DNA from: Cupriavidus sp. P-10
Lineage (GTDB): Bacteria; Pseudomonadota; Gammaproteobacteria; Burkholderiales; Burkholderiaceae
DNA length: 64,000 nucleotides
Reading direction: 5' to 3'
Assembly (NCBI RefSeq): GCF_003402535.2
Contig: NZ_AP025172.1
Coordinates: 1 to 64,000 of the forward strand
Shown: positions 26,720 through 35,104 of the stretch, piece by piece
How the letters are laid out: the number at the start of each line of letters is the position of its first letter
Position numbering within the stretch: position 1 is the first letter of the stretch
The notes under the pieces: model-generated
Database searches by the model: none
What the model saw: the letters and a program-made list of their open reading frames with translations, nothing else
Told to the model about the DNA's origin: nothing
Program-made: the position numbers and the translations under genes

Positions 26720-26900
26720 CTCCTGTCAGTACTGGGCGGGATCTGGCATGCCCGCCGCGGTTTCGATTTCTGGAGTGTATGGGGGGGGCCTGCCAACGGC
26801 TAGTCATCGAACGCCGAACTGACTGTTCAGGAATTTTAGCTACTAGCATGTTATAGATATGAAATACCCCTATCGGAATGTGTCGATCTAGGAGCATTGC

Positions 26901-27866
26901 ATGCGCAAGGACAACGTCGAGGACCTCTGGGAGCACCTGCACTGGCTTGTGGTGCTGCATCAGCAGGGCAGCTTCAGCAAGGCGGCGGCGCGCCTCGGCG
27001 TCAGCAAGGCGTCCATGAGCCAGCACATCACGGATCTCGAGAAGGCGGCGGGGATTACGCTGGTCCAGCGGACCACTCGCAGTGCAACCCTGACCGATGC
27101 CGGACGGCAACTGGTGGATGCCATGCGCGGCGCGTTCGAGCAGATCGCCACAGGTTATGCCAATGTCCGAGACCTGGCCGGGGCGCCAAGAGGGTTCCTG
27201 CGCGTCACGGCGCCGGTGGCGTTTTCCAGGCAGCAGTTGGTACCACGCCTGCCTGATTTCCTGCGCCGGTATCCGCAGATCCAGCTCGAACTCGACATGT
27301 CGGATCGGTTGCGGCCCCTGGCCCAGGAGGGCTTCGACATTGCGGTCAGGCATACCTCGACGCCGCCAGAAACCCACGTGGCGTGGACCCTTGCGTCAAC
27401 ACGCACGGTCCTTGTTGCAAGCCGCGCTTACCTGCGCGCCAGCGGGACTCCCGGGACGCCGCAAGCCCTGACAGAGCACGCATGCCTGCACTATCCCCGG
27501 CTGCAGGGAACGCCAACCTGGACATTTGTCCCTGCGGTGGCGGAGGCCAATGCCAGGCATGCTGATCCGGTGACAGTGCCAGTCACAGGTCCCCTGACCG
27601 TCAACAACAGCGAAGCCTTGCGCGATGCCGCGATCGAAGGCCTGGGTATCGCGCTGCTGCCGGACTTCAGTGCGCAGTCCGCTCTGGAAACAGGTCGACT
27701 CGTCGAGGTTCTGCCACAGTGGCGCTCCACCGGCGCATTCGGAGACTGGCTCTACGCCATTCGACCCTATTCGGCCCACGCCTCGCGGGTCTCGCAGGTC
27801 TTTGTGGACTACTTGCGGGAGACCTTTTCGCAAGGCTTCTCGTCGACGCCTCCCAACCTTATCTGA
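26901..27866 (+). CDS. LysR-family regulator, divergent from mmsA
   Basis: This is a LysR-type regulator of 321 residues from the large group with a weakly acidic N-terminus (LHWLVVLHQQGSFSKAAARLGVS, recognition helix in SKASMSQHITDLEKAAG). The effector domain starts near GFLRVTAPVAFSRQQLVPRL and ends near VDYLRE. The ATG has AGGAG 6 bases upstream. Its divergent position to mmsA suggests it regulates that gene; the intergenic DNA is A/T-rich around 26840-26880. Confidence 0.9.
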   Translation: MRKDNVEDLWEHLHWLVVLHQQGSFSKAAARLGVSKASMSQHITDLEKAAGITLVQRTTRSATLTDAGRQLVDAMRGAFEQIATGYANVRDLAGAPRGFLRVTAPVAFSRQQLVPRLPDFLRRYPQIQLELDMSDRLRPLAQEGFDIAVRHTSTPPETHVAWTLASTRTVLVASRAYLRASGTPGTPQALTEHACLHYPRLQGTPTWTFVPAVAEANARHADPVTVPVTGPLTVNNSEALRDAAIEGLGIALLPDFSAQSALETGRLVEVLPQWRSTGAFGDWLYAIRPYSAHASRVSQVFVDYLRETFSQGFSSTPPNLI

Positions 27867-28085
27867 CAACCCGCACAACGAGTGGCCCAGGCGCCATTTT
27901 TCGCCATTAAATTCAAAAAATATCAAGTTATATATTATTGATTCAGAAAAATAGATTACTTAAACTTGTTTCAACTCAACTGCGGAAGGCCACGGAACGC
28001 ACATCAGTTGGAAGGTCATCCTGCGCCGGTCTTCGCGCGCAAACAGGTTGGCGCGACAGCGCATTGAATGAGACAGGAGAGAGTG

Positions 28086-28820
28086 ATGGAGGCGACAAAG
28101 GCCGCGCAACGCACGCTTGCGGTACGCATTGCCAGGGGCACCGGGGAAGGGGATTTCAAAACCTATGAAGTACCGTGGCGCGAGAACCAGACCGTTCTGG
28201 ACGTGGTGACCGAAGTGCAGCGCCACATCGATCCGACTTTGTCATACCGCTTCGCATGCCGGGTGGGCGTCTGCGGGTCCTGCGCGATGACCGTGAACGG
28301 CAAGCCACGCTGGACCTGCCGCACGCACGTCAGCCGCGTGGAAGAGGATGGCGTGATCGTCATCGAGCCGTTGCGCAACATGCCCCGCATCAAGGACCTG
28401 GTGGTCGACATGTCGGAGTTCTTCGACAAATGGAAGAAGGCCGGCAATACCTTCGTCGGCACGGCGACGCGCCACGATCCGCCGGCAGCGGTGTCCCCGG
28501 CAAGCAAGAAGCGCAAGATGGCCGACGCCGCCATCGAATGCATCAACTGCGGCGTTTGCTATGCCTCGTGCGACGTCGTGTCATGGGACAAGGAGTATCT
28601 CGGACCCGCCGCGCTGAACCGCGCGTGGACCCTGTTCAACGACGAACGCCACGCCGATCCGAAGGACGTGCTGAAGAAGGCGACGTCGGGTAGCGGCTGC
28701 AATTCCTGCCACACGCAGGGCAATTGCATGACGCACTGCCCTGTGAGCCTGAGCCCGACGGGCAGCATTGCGGGGCTCAAGAAAAATGCGCTGTTGCAAT
28801 TCCTGAAGGGAGGCGACTGA
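28086..28820 (+). CDS. Succinate dehydrogenase/fumarate reductase-like iron-sulfur subunit
   Basis: This is the iron-sulfur subunit of a second SDH/FRD-like complex, 244 residues. The plant-type 2Fe-2S site is CRVGVCGSC with a later Cys (about residues 58-79), the 4Fe-4S site CINCGVCYASC lacks the usual final Pro, and the 3Fe-4S site is CHTQGNCMTHCP. It carries electrons from the flavoprotein to membrane quinone. The ATG at 28086 has AGGAGAG upstream. It is the first gene of a B-C-D-A operon running into a fumarase-like pair. The unusual wording around the clusters suggests a complex distinct from housekeeping SDH. Confidence 0.92.
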   Translation: MEATKAAQRTLAVRIARGTGEGDFKTYEVPWRENQTVLDVVTEVQRHIDPTLSYRFACRVGVCGSCAMTVNGKPRWTCRTHVSRVEEDGVIVIEPLRNMPRIKDLVVDMSEFFDKWKKAGNTFVGTATRHDPPAAVSPASKKRKMADAAIECINCGVCYASCDVVSWDKEYLGPAALNRAWTLFNDERHADPKDVLKKATSGSGCNSCHTQGNCMTHCPVSLSPTGSIAGLKKNALLQFLKGGD

Positions 28821-28822
28821 TC

Positions 28823-29158
28823 ATGGAGCAGCGTCTGTTCGCACTCCAGCGTCTCAGCGCAATGGTCATGGCGCCATTCGTGCTCGTGCATCTGGGCGTG
28901 ATTCTCTACGCAGTCCGTGGCGGCTTGACTGCTGCCGAGATCCTTTCGCGCACGCAGGGCAGCCTGCTCTGGATTCCGTTCTACTCGCTGTTCGTGATCA
29001 GCGTGGCGGTCCATGTGCCAATCGGGCTGCGCAACATCCTGATCGAATGGGCCCGGCTGAGCCGTGGCGCGGCGTCCGTGTCCTGTTTGCTGTTCGGACT
29101 GTTGCTGCTGTCGATGGGCTTGCGTGCCGTGGCGGCTGTGGGAGGTCTGCTGTCATGA
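28823..29158 (+). CDS. SDH-like membrane anchor, cytochrome b subunit (C-type)
   Basis: This 111-residue membrane protein has three hydrophobic helices and His residues in FVLVHLGVIL and VAVHVPIGLRNILIEW that fit heme or quinone binding. It starts 2 bases after the iron-sulfur gene and its last bases overlap the next gene in an ATGA. It anchors the complex in the inner membrane and passes electrons to quinone. The family is called from context and the SdhC-like pattern rather than strong sequence marks. Confidence 0.8.
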   Translation: MEQRLFALQRLSAMVMAPFVLVHLGVILYAVRGGLTAAEILSRTQGSLLWIPFYSLFVISVAVHVPIGLRNILIEWARLSRGAASVSCLLFGLLLLSMGLRAVAAVGGLLS

Positions 29159-29502
29159 AGTCGCCACGAAACCACCGCGCCTATTGGGCCTTTCTCGGGC
29201 ACCGTCTGTCCGGCATGGCACTGGGCATCTTCCTGCCAGCGCACTTCTATGTCCTGGGGCTCGCACTGGACGAGCATGCGCGCATGGACGCGTTCCTGAA
29301 ATTTGCCGACATGGGTGCGGTGAAGTTCGGCGAATGGGGCCTGGTGTTGCTGTTGTCCATTCACATGTGCTTCGGGCTGCGACTGCTGGCGCTGGAATTG
29401 CTGCCATGGAGTTCCACCCGAGACGCACGCCTGTCATGGATCAGTTGGGGTGGTGCGCTGTCGCTGTTTGTCGGCGTGATCTTTGCCCTGGGGGTAATCT
29501 GA
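29155..29502 (+). CDS. SDH-like membrane anchor, second subunit (D-type)
   Basis: This second small membrane subunit has 115 residues and three predicted helices, with RNHRAYWAFLGHRLSGMALGIFLPAHFYVLG holding Arg and His typical of the quinone/heme site, and LSIHMCFGLRLL another His. Its ATG shares bases with the stop of the preceding gene (ATGA), indicating translational coupling. The flavoprotein gene starts 1 base after its stop. Confidence 0.8.
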   Translation: MKSPRNHRAYWAFLGHRLSGMALGIFLPAHFYVLGLALDEHARMDAFLKFADMGAVKFGEWGLVLLLSIHMCFGLRLLALELLPWSSTRDARLSWISWGGALSLFVGVIFALGVI

Positions 29503-29503
29503 A

Positions 29504-31252
29504 ATGCAAATCGAGAACCACAAGACAGACATCCTGATCCTCGGTACGGGCGGGGCAGGGCTATTCGCGGCGTTGCACGCCAAGAAGGCAAATCCCGCGC
29601 TCAAGGTATCCGTGGCGGTCAAGGGCCTGCTTGGAAAATGCGGCTGCACGCGCATGGTCCAGGGCGGCTACAACGTGGCGCTGTCGGTCGGCGACTCGGT
29701 CGAGCGCCATTTCATGGACACGATCGAAGGTGGCAAGTGGCTGCCACGCCAGGACCTCGCTTGGAGGTTGGTCGAGGGCGCGGTCGAACGTGTCCGCGAA
29801 CTGGAAAACGAGATCGGCTGCTTCTTTGACCGCAATCCCGACGGCACGCTGCACCAGAAGGCCTTTGCCGGCCAGAGCTTCGACCGCACGGTCCACAAGG
29901 CTGACCTGACCGGAATCGAGATCATCAACCGGCTGATGGAGCAGGTGCGGGCACTCGATGTGGAGGAAATGGAGGAGCACCGGGCCATCGAGCTGATTCC
30001 GGCAGCCGATGGATCGGGTATCGCTGGCGTGTTGTTCATCGACATGCGTCGCGGCACCTATCGCTTCGTACAGGCGAAGGCCGTGCTGATGGCCACGGGC
30101 GCAGGCCCGACCATGTACCGCTACCACACGCCCTCTGGTGACAAAACCTGCGACGGCCTGGCGATGGCCATGCGCTATGGCCTGAGCCTGCGGGACATGG
30201 AGATGGTCCAGTTCCATCCGACGGGGCTGCTCGGCGGCCCGGACACCCGCATGACCGGCACGGTGCTGGAAGAAGGTCTGCGAGGTGCGGGCGGCTGGCT
30301 GATCAATGGCAACGGCGACCGCTTCATGACCAACTACGATTCGCGCGGCGAGCGTGCGACGCGGGACGTGGTCAGCCGCGGCATCTATTCCGAAATGCGC
30401 GCCGGCCGGACCGGCCCAATGGGTGGCATCTATATCCAGATGAGTCACCTCGGGCCCGACAAGGTGGCAAAGACGTTCCCGGGGATGGTCAATCGCTGCA
30501 AGGATTGTGGCTTCGACCTGGCCGGCGGTCGTGTGGAAGTGGTTCCCACCGCCCACTATCTGATGGGCGGCGTGGAATTCAATGTCGATTGCAGCACCGC
30601 TTCGCCCGGCCTGTTTGCGGCCGGCGAGGATTGCGGTGGCGTGCATGGGGCCAATCGCCTGGGCGGCAACGGCGTGGCGAACTCGACGGTGTTCGGCGGC
30701 ATCGCTGGCGATTCGATGGCCGCGTATGTGGCTGGGGTGCAGCACTGGAAGGAACCGGACCGGCGCGTCATCCTGAGCGGCATCGAGCGCGCCGAGTATC
30801 CATTCTCGAAAACTCCCGGCGCCATTCACGAATTGCGCGATGCCCTCGCGCAGACGATGTGGGACGACGTTGGCGTGCTGCGCAACGAACAGGCGATGCG
30901 CAGGGGCCTGGATTCCGTCGCCGCGCATCGCGACGCGCTTTTGGCCATGGGCGTACCCGATGGCGAGCGCCGCTACAACGTGACCTGGCACGACTGGCTC
31001 AACCTGCAGAGCCTGGTCGACATCTCGCGCGTGATTACCGTCTCCGCGCTGGCACGCGAGAACAGCCGAGGCGCCCATTTCCGCGAAGACTTTCCGGAGC
31101 CCGGTGACCTGCACGGCAGCCGCTACACCCGCGTGACCGCGGATGGCGACGATATTCGCCTGGAAATGGTTCCGGTGAAGTTCGACATCGTCAAGCCGGG
31201 CACGTCACTGATTACCGGTGAGGCCGGTCAACCCCCGAAAGTTGCAGCATAG
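29504..31252 (+). CDS. SDH/FRD-like flavoprotein without covalent-FAD histidine
   Basis: This is the catalytic flavoprotein of the SDH-like complex, 582 residues. FAD binding starts with ILILGTGGAGLFAALHA. Substrate residues of the succinate/fumarate family are kept: QFHPTG, an Arg in ERATRDVVSRG, the HYLMGG His and HGANRLGGNG. The segment where housekeeping SdhA has the FAD-linking His (SHTxxAQGG) reads CGCTRMVQGG here, so FAD is probably non-covalent, as in aspartate oxidase or soluble fumarate reductases. It likely oxidises a succinate-like acid, or reduces a fumarate-like one. The fumarase-like genes follow 12 bases later, which points to a paired oxidation and hydration. Confidence 0.92.
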   Translation: MQIENHKTDILILGTGGAGLFAALHAKKANPALKVSVAVKGLLGKCGCTRMVQGGYNVALSVGDSVERHFMDTIEGGKWLPRQDLAWRLVEGAVERVRELENEIGCFFDRNPDGTLHQKAFAGQSFDRTVHKADLTGIEIINRLMEQVRALDVEEMEEHRAIELIPAADGSGIAGVLFIDMRRGTYRFVQAKAVLMATGAGPTMYRYHTPSGDKTCDGLAMAMRYGLSLRDMEMVQFHPTGLLGGPDTRMTGTVLEEGLRGAGGWLINGNGDRFMTNYDSRGERATRDVVSRGIYSEMRAGRTGPMGGIYIQMSHLGPDKVAKTFPGMVNRCKDCGFDLAGGRVEVVPTAHYLMGGVEFNVDCSTASPGLFAAGEDCGGVHGANRLGGNGVANSTVFGGIAGDSMAAYVAGVQHWKEPDRRVILSGIERAEYPFSKTPGAIHELRDALAQTMWDDVGVLRNEQAMRRGLDSVAAHRDALLAMGVPDGERRYNVTWHDWLNLQSLVDISRVITVSALARENSRGAHFREDFPEPGDLHGSRYTRVTADGDDIRLEMVPVKFDIVKPGTSLITGEAGQPPKVAA

Positions 31253-31264
31253 AGGACCGTTACG

Positions 31265-32200
31265 ATGACCATCGCTATCGATCGGGTCGAGGAAGCCGCG
31301 TTCGAGATCATGAAGCGCGCCGCGATCGAGATCCCCACAGACTACAAGCAAGGCATCCAGGCGTTGCAGAAGACCGAGACCGGAAAGCTGCCGCGCTTCG
31401 TCATCCACGCCATGCAGGACAACTGGGAAGCCGCTGACCAGGACCGCCGGCCCATGTGTGCCGACACCGGACTGCCGCGCTACTACGTCAAGGTCGGCAA
31501 CAACGCTTCCGTGCAGCGCGGCTTCGTCGCAGTCGAACGCGCGCTGCGCAAAGCCACCGCCGACGCCACGCTGGCCGTTCCGCTACGTCCAAACCGCGTG
31601 CACCCGCTCTGGCGCACCGATAACAACAACAACGTCGGCATCAATGCGCCCGAGATCGAATGGTCGTTCGAGCCGGACACCGACTGGGTCGACATCACGA
31701 CCGTGCACAAGGGCGGGCTGTTCGGCACCGACTACCGGATGCTGTTCCCGGGCGACGGGATCGATGGGATCAAGCGGTTCGTGCTTGACACGCTGATCGC
31801 CTTTGGCAAGCGCGGCCTGGCATGCCAGCCGGCCATTGTCGGGATCGGCCTGGGCGGGTCGAAGGACACCTGCATGCAGCTCGGCAAGCAGGCGGCATGT
31901 CTGCGCGTGGTGGGGGATCGCAACCCCGATCCGAAGATCGCCGAACTCGAGCTTGAGCTGAAGAAGCTGGGTAACTCGATCGGCATGGGCGCCATGGGCT
32001 TCGTGGGCTCGTCGATGGTCGTGGATTGCCATATCGAGGTGGGGCATACGCATACGGGCGGCATGCCGATCAGCCTTCACACGTTCTGCCTGTCTTCGCG
32101 ACGCGCCACGGCGCGGATTCACGCAGACGGCAGCATCGAATATCGCACGGACCCCCAGTGGTTCACCCCTTACCTGCGCAGGGAGACGGTCGAATGGTAA
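31265..32200 (+). CDS. Class I fumarase/tartrate dehydratase alpha subunit
   Basis: This is the alpha (N-terminal) half of an iron-sulfur hydro-lyase of the class I fumarase/L-tartrate dehydratase family, 311 residues. Candidate 4Fe-4S ligands are Cys 65 (MCADTGLP), Cys 203 (GSKDTC) and Cys 275 (HTFCLSS). NNNVGINAPE is also family-typical. It hydrates a double bond of a fumarate-like acid. The beta-subunit gene overlaps its last bases, and GAGGA precedes the ATG. Two-subunit forms include TtdAB and mesaconase-type fumarases; substrate choice cannot be made by eye. Confidence 0.93.
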   Translation: MTIAIDRVEEAAFEIMKRAAIEIPTDYKQGIQALQKTETGKLPRFVIHAMQDNWEAADQDRRPMCADTGLPRYYVKVGNNASVQRGFVAVERALRKATADATLAVPLRPNRVHPLWRTDNNNNVGINAPEIEWSFEPDTDWVDITTVHKGGLFGTDYRMLFPGDGIDGIKRFVLDTLIAFGKRGLACQPAIVGIGLGGSKDTCMQLGKQAACLRVVGDRNPDPKIAELELELKKLGNSIGMGAMGFVGSSMVVDCHIEVGHTHTGGMPISLHTFCLSSRRATARIHADGSIEYRTDPQWFTPYLRRETVEW

Positions 32201-32877
32201 ATCCGCAAGACGATGAACTGAAGGTCTTCCACATCAACCTGCCCGCGACCACGGAAGACATCGCAAGGCTTGAGCTGGGATCGGCCGTGTACCTGACGGG
32301 CGTGATCTACACAGCGCGGGAAGGCATCTACAAGAAGGTGCTCGATGAAGGCCTGGAGCCGCCGGTAGAGCTGCGTGGGCTCAGCAACGTCAACTTCCAC
32401 TGCTCACCGGCGGCGGCACCCGATGAAGACGGTGGCTACAACGTCGGCGCGGTGACTGCGACGGCAAGCTTCCGGTTCTCCAAGTGGATTCCGAAGTGGA
32501 TGGAGAAGACGGAATGCCGGATCTTCATCGGCAAGGGCGGCATGCCTGCCGATGACTACAAGCGCGTGCTGGCGCCCGGCGGCGCCATCTATCTCACGAC
32601 CGTAGGCTATGGCACGGGGGCGCTGCTCGGCCGAGGGATCAAGCGGGTGCGGGACGTGTTCTGGCTCGACGAACTAGGCATTGCGCAGGCGATGTGGATG
32701 TTCGAGGTCGAAAACTTCGGGCCATTCATCGTCGAGAGCGATCTAAAAGGCAATTCGCTGTTTGCACAGCATGCAGAAGTGATTAACGCCGGAATCGAGA
32801 AGCTGTACGCCGGTCTCAAGCCGCCGGCGCTGCACCGGTACGGCGAGACGGATGACCGCAAGAACGAGGTGATGTAA
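32194..32877 (+). CDS. Class I fumarase/tartrate dehydratase beta subunit
   Basis: This is the beta (C-terminal) subunit, 227 residues, of the two-part hydro-lyase. Typical segments are INLPATTEDIARLELGSAVYLTG, a flexible-loop region GLSNVNFHCSP and IGKGGMPADDYKRV. Its ATG lies inside the end of the alpha gene (ATGGTAA), so subunits are made in step. Confidence 0.93.
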   Translation: MVNPQDDELKVFHINLPATTEDIARLELGSAVYLTGVIYTAREGIYKKVLDEGLEPPVELRGLSNVNFHCSPAAAPDEDGGYNVGAVTATASFRFSKWIPKWMEKTECRIFIGKGGMPADDYKRVLAPGGAIYLTTVGYGTGALLGRGIKRVRDVFWLDELGIAQAMWMFEVENFGPFIVESDLKGNSLFAQHAEVINAGIEKLYAGLKPPALHRYGETDDRKNEVM

Positions 32878-32912
32878 GCCCATTCCCTTAGCAGACCAGC
32901 CAGGAACAAGAC

Positions 32913-33746
32913 ATGATCGTTGATTTCAGACTCCGACCGCCGCTCGGTGGCTTTCTCGATACGCTGATGTACTCAGCTGGCGAGCGCCGCGACGGCTTCA
33001 CAAGGACGGTGGGCTTTGAACCGTCGCCTGCCGCGCAACAGCAATCGATGGAGCTGTTGCTCGAGGAAATGGATGAAGCCGGCGTCGACAAGGGTGTCGT
33101 GGTGGGGCGCCTCGCCGGAACGCTGGGAAGCGTGTCCAACGGGGACGTGGCGCGGATCGTGCGTGATTACCCGGGACGCTTTATTGGTGCGGCATCGATC
33201 GATCCGACCAACCGCGTGGCTGCGTGCAAGACCATCTCGGAAGCGGTCGCCAGCGGCTTCAAAGCGATCAACGTCGAACCGGGCTCCTATCCGATTCCCA
33301 TGTACGCGGACGATCGTCGCCTGTATCCAATCTACGCACACTGCGAAGACCTGAACGTGCCCGTGATCATGATGGTGGGTGGCACGGCCGGGCCGGACCT
33401 GAGCTACTCCGATCCGGTTCGAACCGATCGGGTCCTGGCCGACTTTCCGAAGCTCAACGTCGTCGTCGTTCACGGTGGCTGGCCCTGGGTGACGGAGATC
33501 CTGCACATCGCGTTCCGACGCCCGAATATGTACCTTTCGCCCGATATGTACTTCTCGCGGATGCCCGGTTGGGAGGAATACGTGAAGGCCGCAGATTCAT
33601 TCCTGGCTGACCGGATGCTGTATGCAAGCTCATTTCCGTTCTGCCCTGTGCGGGACTACAAGCGATGGTTCGAGACGTTGCCGATCCGTCCCGAGAACAT
33701 GGAAAAGGTGATGGGCGGCAACGCTCGCCGCCTGCTGGGGATTTAG
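32913..33746 (+). CDS. Amidohydrolase-fold protein lacking metal-binding residues
   Basis: This 277-residue protein has the amidohydrolase_2 TIM-barrel pattern but not its metal ligands. The N-terminal HxH is FRLR (VDFRLRPP), and the late Asp of GSDxP is Ser (YASSFPF); the His of VVVHGGWPW remains. Homologues starting DFRVRPP are, from memory, common beside aromatic and dicarboxylate clusters. It probably does not use the usual binuclear or mononuclear metal chemistry. AGGAACAAGAC precedes the ATG. It follows the fumarase-like pair by 35 bases and likely shares the transcript. Confidence 0.85.
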   Translation: MIVDFRLRPPLGGFLDTLMYSAGERRDGFTRTVGFEPSPAAQQQSMELLLEEMDEAGVDKGVVVGRLAGTLGSVSNGDVARIVRDYPGRFIGAASIDPTNRVAACKTISEAVASGFKAINVEPGSYPIPMYADDRRLYPIYAHCEDLNVPVIMMVGGTAGPDLSYSDPVRTDRVLADFPKLNVVVVHGGWPWVTEILHIAFRRPNMYLSPDMYFSRMPGWEEYVKAADSFLADRMLYASSFPFCPVRDYKRWFETLPIRPENMEKVMGGNARRLLGI

Positions 33747-33824
33747 GCGGCGATGCGCACAGCCATACGGCAAAATGGCGGCGCGGCAAGCTAGCGACCT
33801 GAACCACACACCAATTTGTCAGCC

Positions 33825-34739
33825 ATGGACGTCAAGACACTCTACACACTGGTAGCCATTGCGGACCGAGGCAGTTTTGCCGAGGCGGGCAATGCCATCG
33901 GGCTTTCCCTCTCGGCGGTGAGCATGCAGATGCGTTCCCTGGAAGAGGAACTCGGCATGACGATCTTCGATCGGAGCCGCCGGCCGCCCGTGTTGACGGA
34001 CGCAGGCCTCGCGTTCACGAACCGTGCGCGCGACCTGCTGACACATTGGGAGAGCATGTCCGCCGCGCTCAAGCGTGAAGCCGCCGGAGGGGTGCTCAAG
34101 CTCGGCTCTGTCCATACCTGCGTATCGGGAGTGTTGCCGCTGGCATTGAAGCGGCTCCACCAGCAGGGACACCGCATCGACATTCACTTGACCACCGGGC
34201 TTACCCACGATCTGGAAAGGGCGGTGTACCGGCGGCAGCTCGATGTTGCGGTCGTCACGGAGCCGGAGGTGCCACGCCTGGACCTGCAATTCATGCCGTT
34301 CTTCAACGAAGAGTTCGTGGTGATCACGCATGTCACGACGCGGGGAGATTCGGACAAGGGGGTGCTGGAAACCACTCCTTACGTGCGATTTAACCGCACG
34401 GCTCGGGTCGGACTGCTTGTGCAGGAGGAGATGGTGCGGCGACAGATTGCCGTCCGTTCCACGATGGAAATCGACACGCTCGAGGGTGTTATCGCGATGG
34501 TGGCCAATGGCCTCGGATCATCGGTGGTACCAGCCCGCGGCGTCGAGAACGAGTTCCCGGCGACGATCCGTACGATTCCGTTCGGTTCGCCGCCGCTGAT
34601 GCGTCGCCTCGGCATCCTGGTTCCGCGTGACAATCCGCGCGCGCACCTGTCGAAGCTGCTGCTGGACGCGCTGACGGATGTCACGACACCGGCAAGCACG
34701 CCCGACGACGGTCGTCCAAGGCTGGTGCAGAAAGGCTGA
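33825..34739 (+). CDS. LysR-family regulator of the succinate-like module
   Basis: This is a LysR-type regulator of 304 residues; helix-turn-helix at about residues 4-55 (LVAIADRGSFAEAGNAIGLS, then AVSMQMRSLEEELGM), effector domain from GGVLKLGSVHTCVSG onward. I use the ATG at 33825, two residues shorter than an upstream TTG. It is on the same strand as the SDH-fumarase genes and 78 bases after the last of them, and ahead of the Bug/TauE pair. It could control either. Confidence 0.9.
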   Translation: MDVKTLYTLVAIADRGSFAEAGNAIGLSLSAVSMQMRSLEEELGMTIFDRSRRPPVLTDAGLAFTNRARDLLTHWESMSAALKREAAGGVLKLGSVHTCVSGVLPLALKRLHQQGHRIDIHLTTGLTHDLERAVYRRQLDVAVVTEPEVPRLDLQFMPFFNEEFVVITHVTTRGDSDKGVLETTPYVRFNRTARVGLLVQEEMVRRQIAVRSTMEIDTLEGVIAMVANGLGSSVVPARGVENEFPATIRTIPFGSPPLMRRLGILVPRDNPRAHLSKLLLDALTDVTTPASTPDDGRPRLVQKG

Positions 34740-34920
34740 CCATGGCGGCAGTACGATTCTGGCTCCGGCAGCTGGAACTGTTCTCGACGGTAGCGAGGAC
34801 AGGGTCTACAGCTGCTGCCGGAGAAGAGGCGGCGCTGTCGCAGTCGGCCGGTCTCGATGTCGGAATTCCTGAATCCATATCGAAACGGATAGTCATTCCA
34901 TAAGTTCCTGAGTTGCTCAT
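34681..34920 (-). CDS. Small uncertain ORF with a perfect ribosome site
   Basis: A 79-codon minus-strand frame starts ATG at 34920 with GAGGAGAATA just upstream, an excellent ribosome site. The first 18 residues (MSNSGTYGMTIRFDMDSG) look protein-like, but the rest runs antisense into the end of the LysR gene and is low-complexity. It may be the retained 5' end of a lost gene, a real small peptide, or chance. Confidence 0.3.
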   Translation of the reverse strand: MSNSGTYGMTIRFDMDSGIPTSRPADCDSAASSPAAAVDPVLATVENSSSCRSQNRTAAMVSLSAPALDDRRRACLPVS

Positions 34921-35104
34921 TATTCTCCTCTTTGAATAAGGGGTGGGCGTATTTTTTTATAAAAAAAATTAAAACAAATTTGACTGGACAATATAAATTA
35001 AATATTCGAGTTTTTGCGAGGTGGAGTTTTTAATCAGGATCGATAAAGGAAGCGCGACACATTACGCGATAGTCGCAAATTAATGCGACGCCACAAAGGA
35101 GACA
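34921..35104. other. A/T-rich intergenic segment before the second Bug gene
   Basis: This 180-base stretch is far more A/T-rich than anything else in the window, with runs of T then A around 34950-34980. It probably holds divergent promoters for the Bug gene and the small upstream ORF. No clear inverted repeat was seen. Confidence 0.5.

Noticed and set aside
29561..31114. A 517-codon minus-strand frame opposite the SDH-like flavoprotein
   Set aside because: It is antisense to a clear flavoprotein and has low-information, His/Arg-rich composition.
34921..35080. A/T-rich segment as an origin or attachment site
   Set aside because: No iterons, direct repeats or integrase gene accompany it; a promoter region before the Bug gene explains it better.
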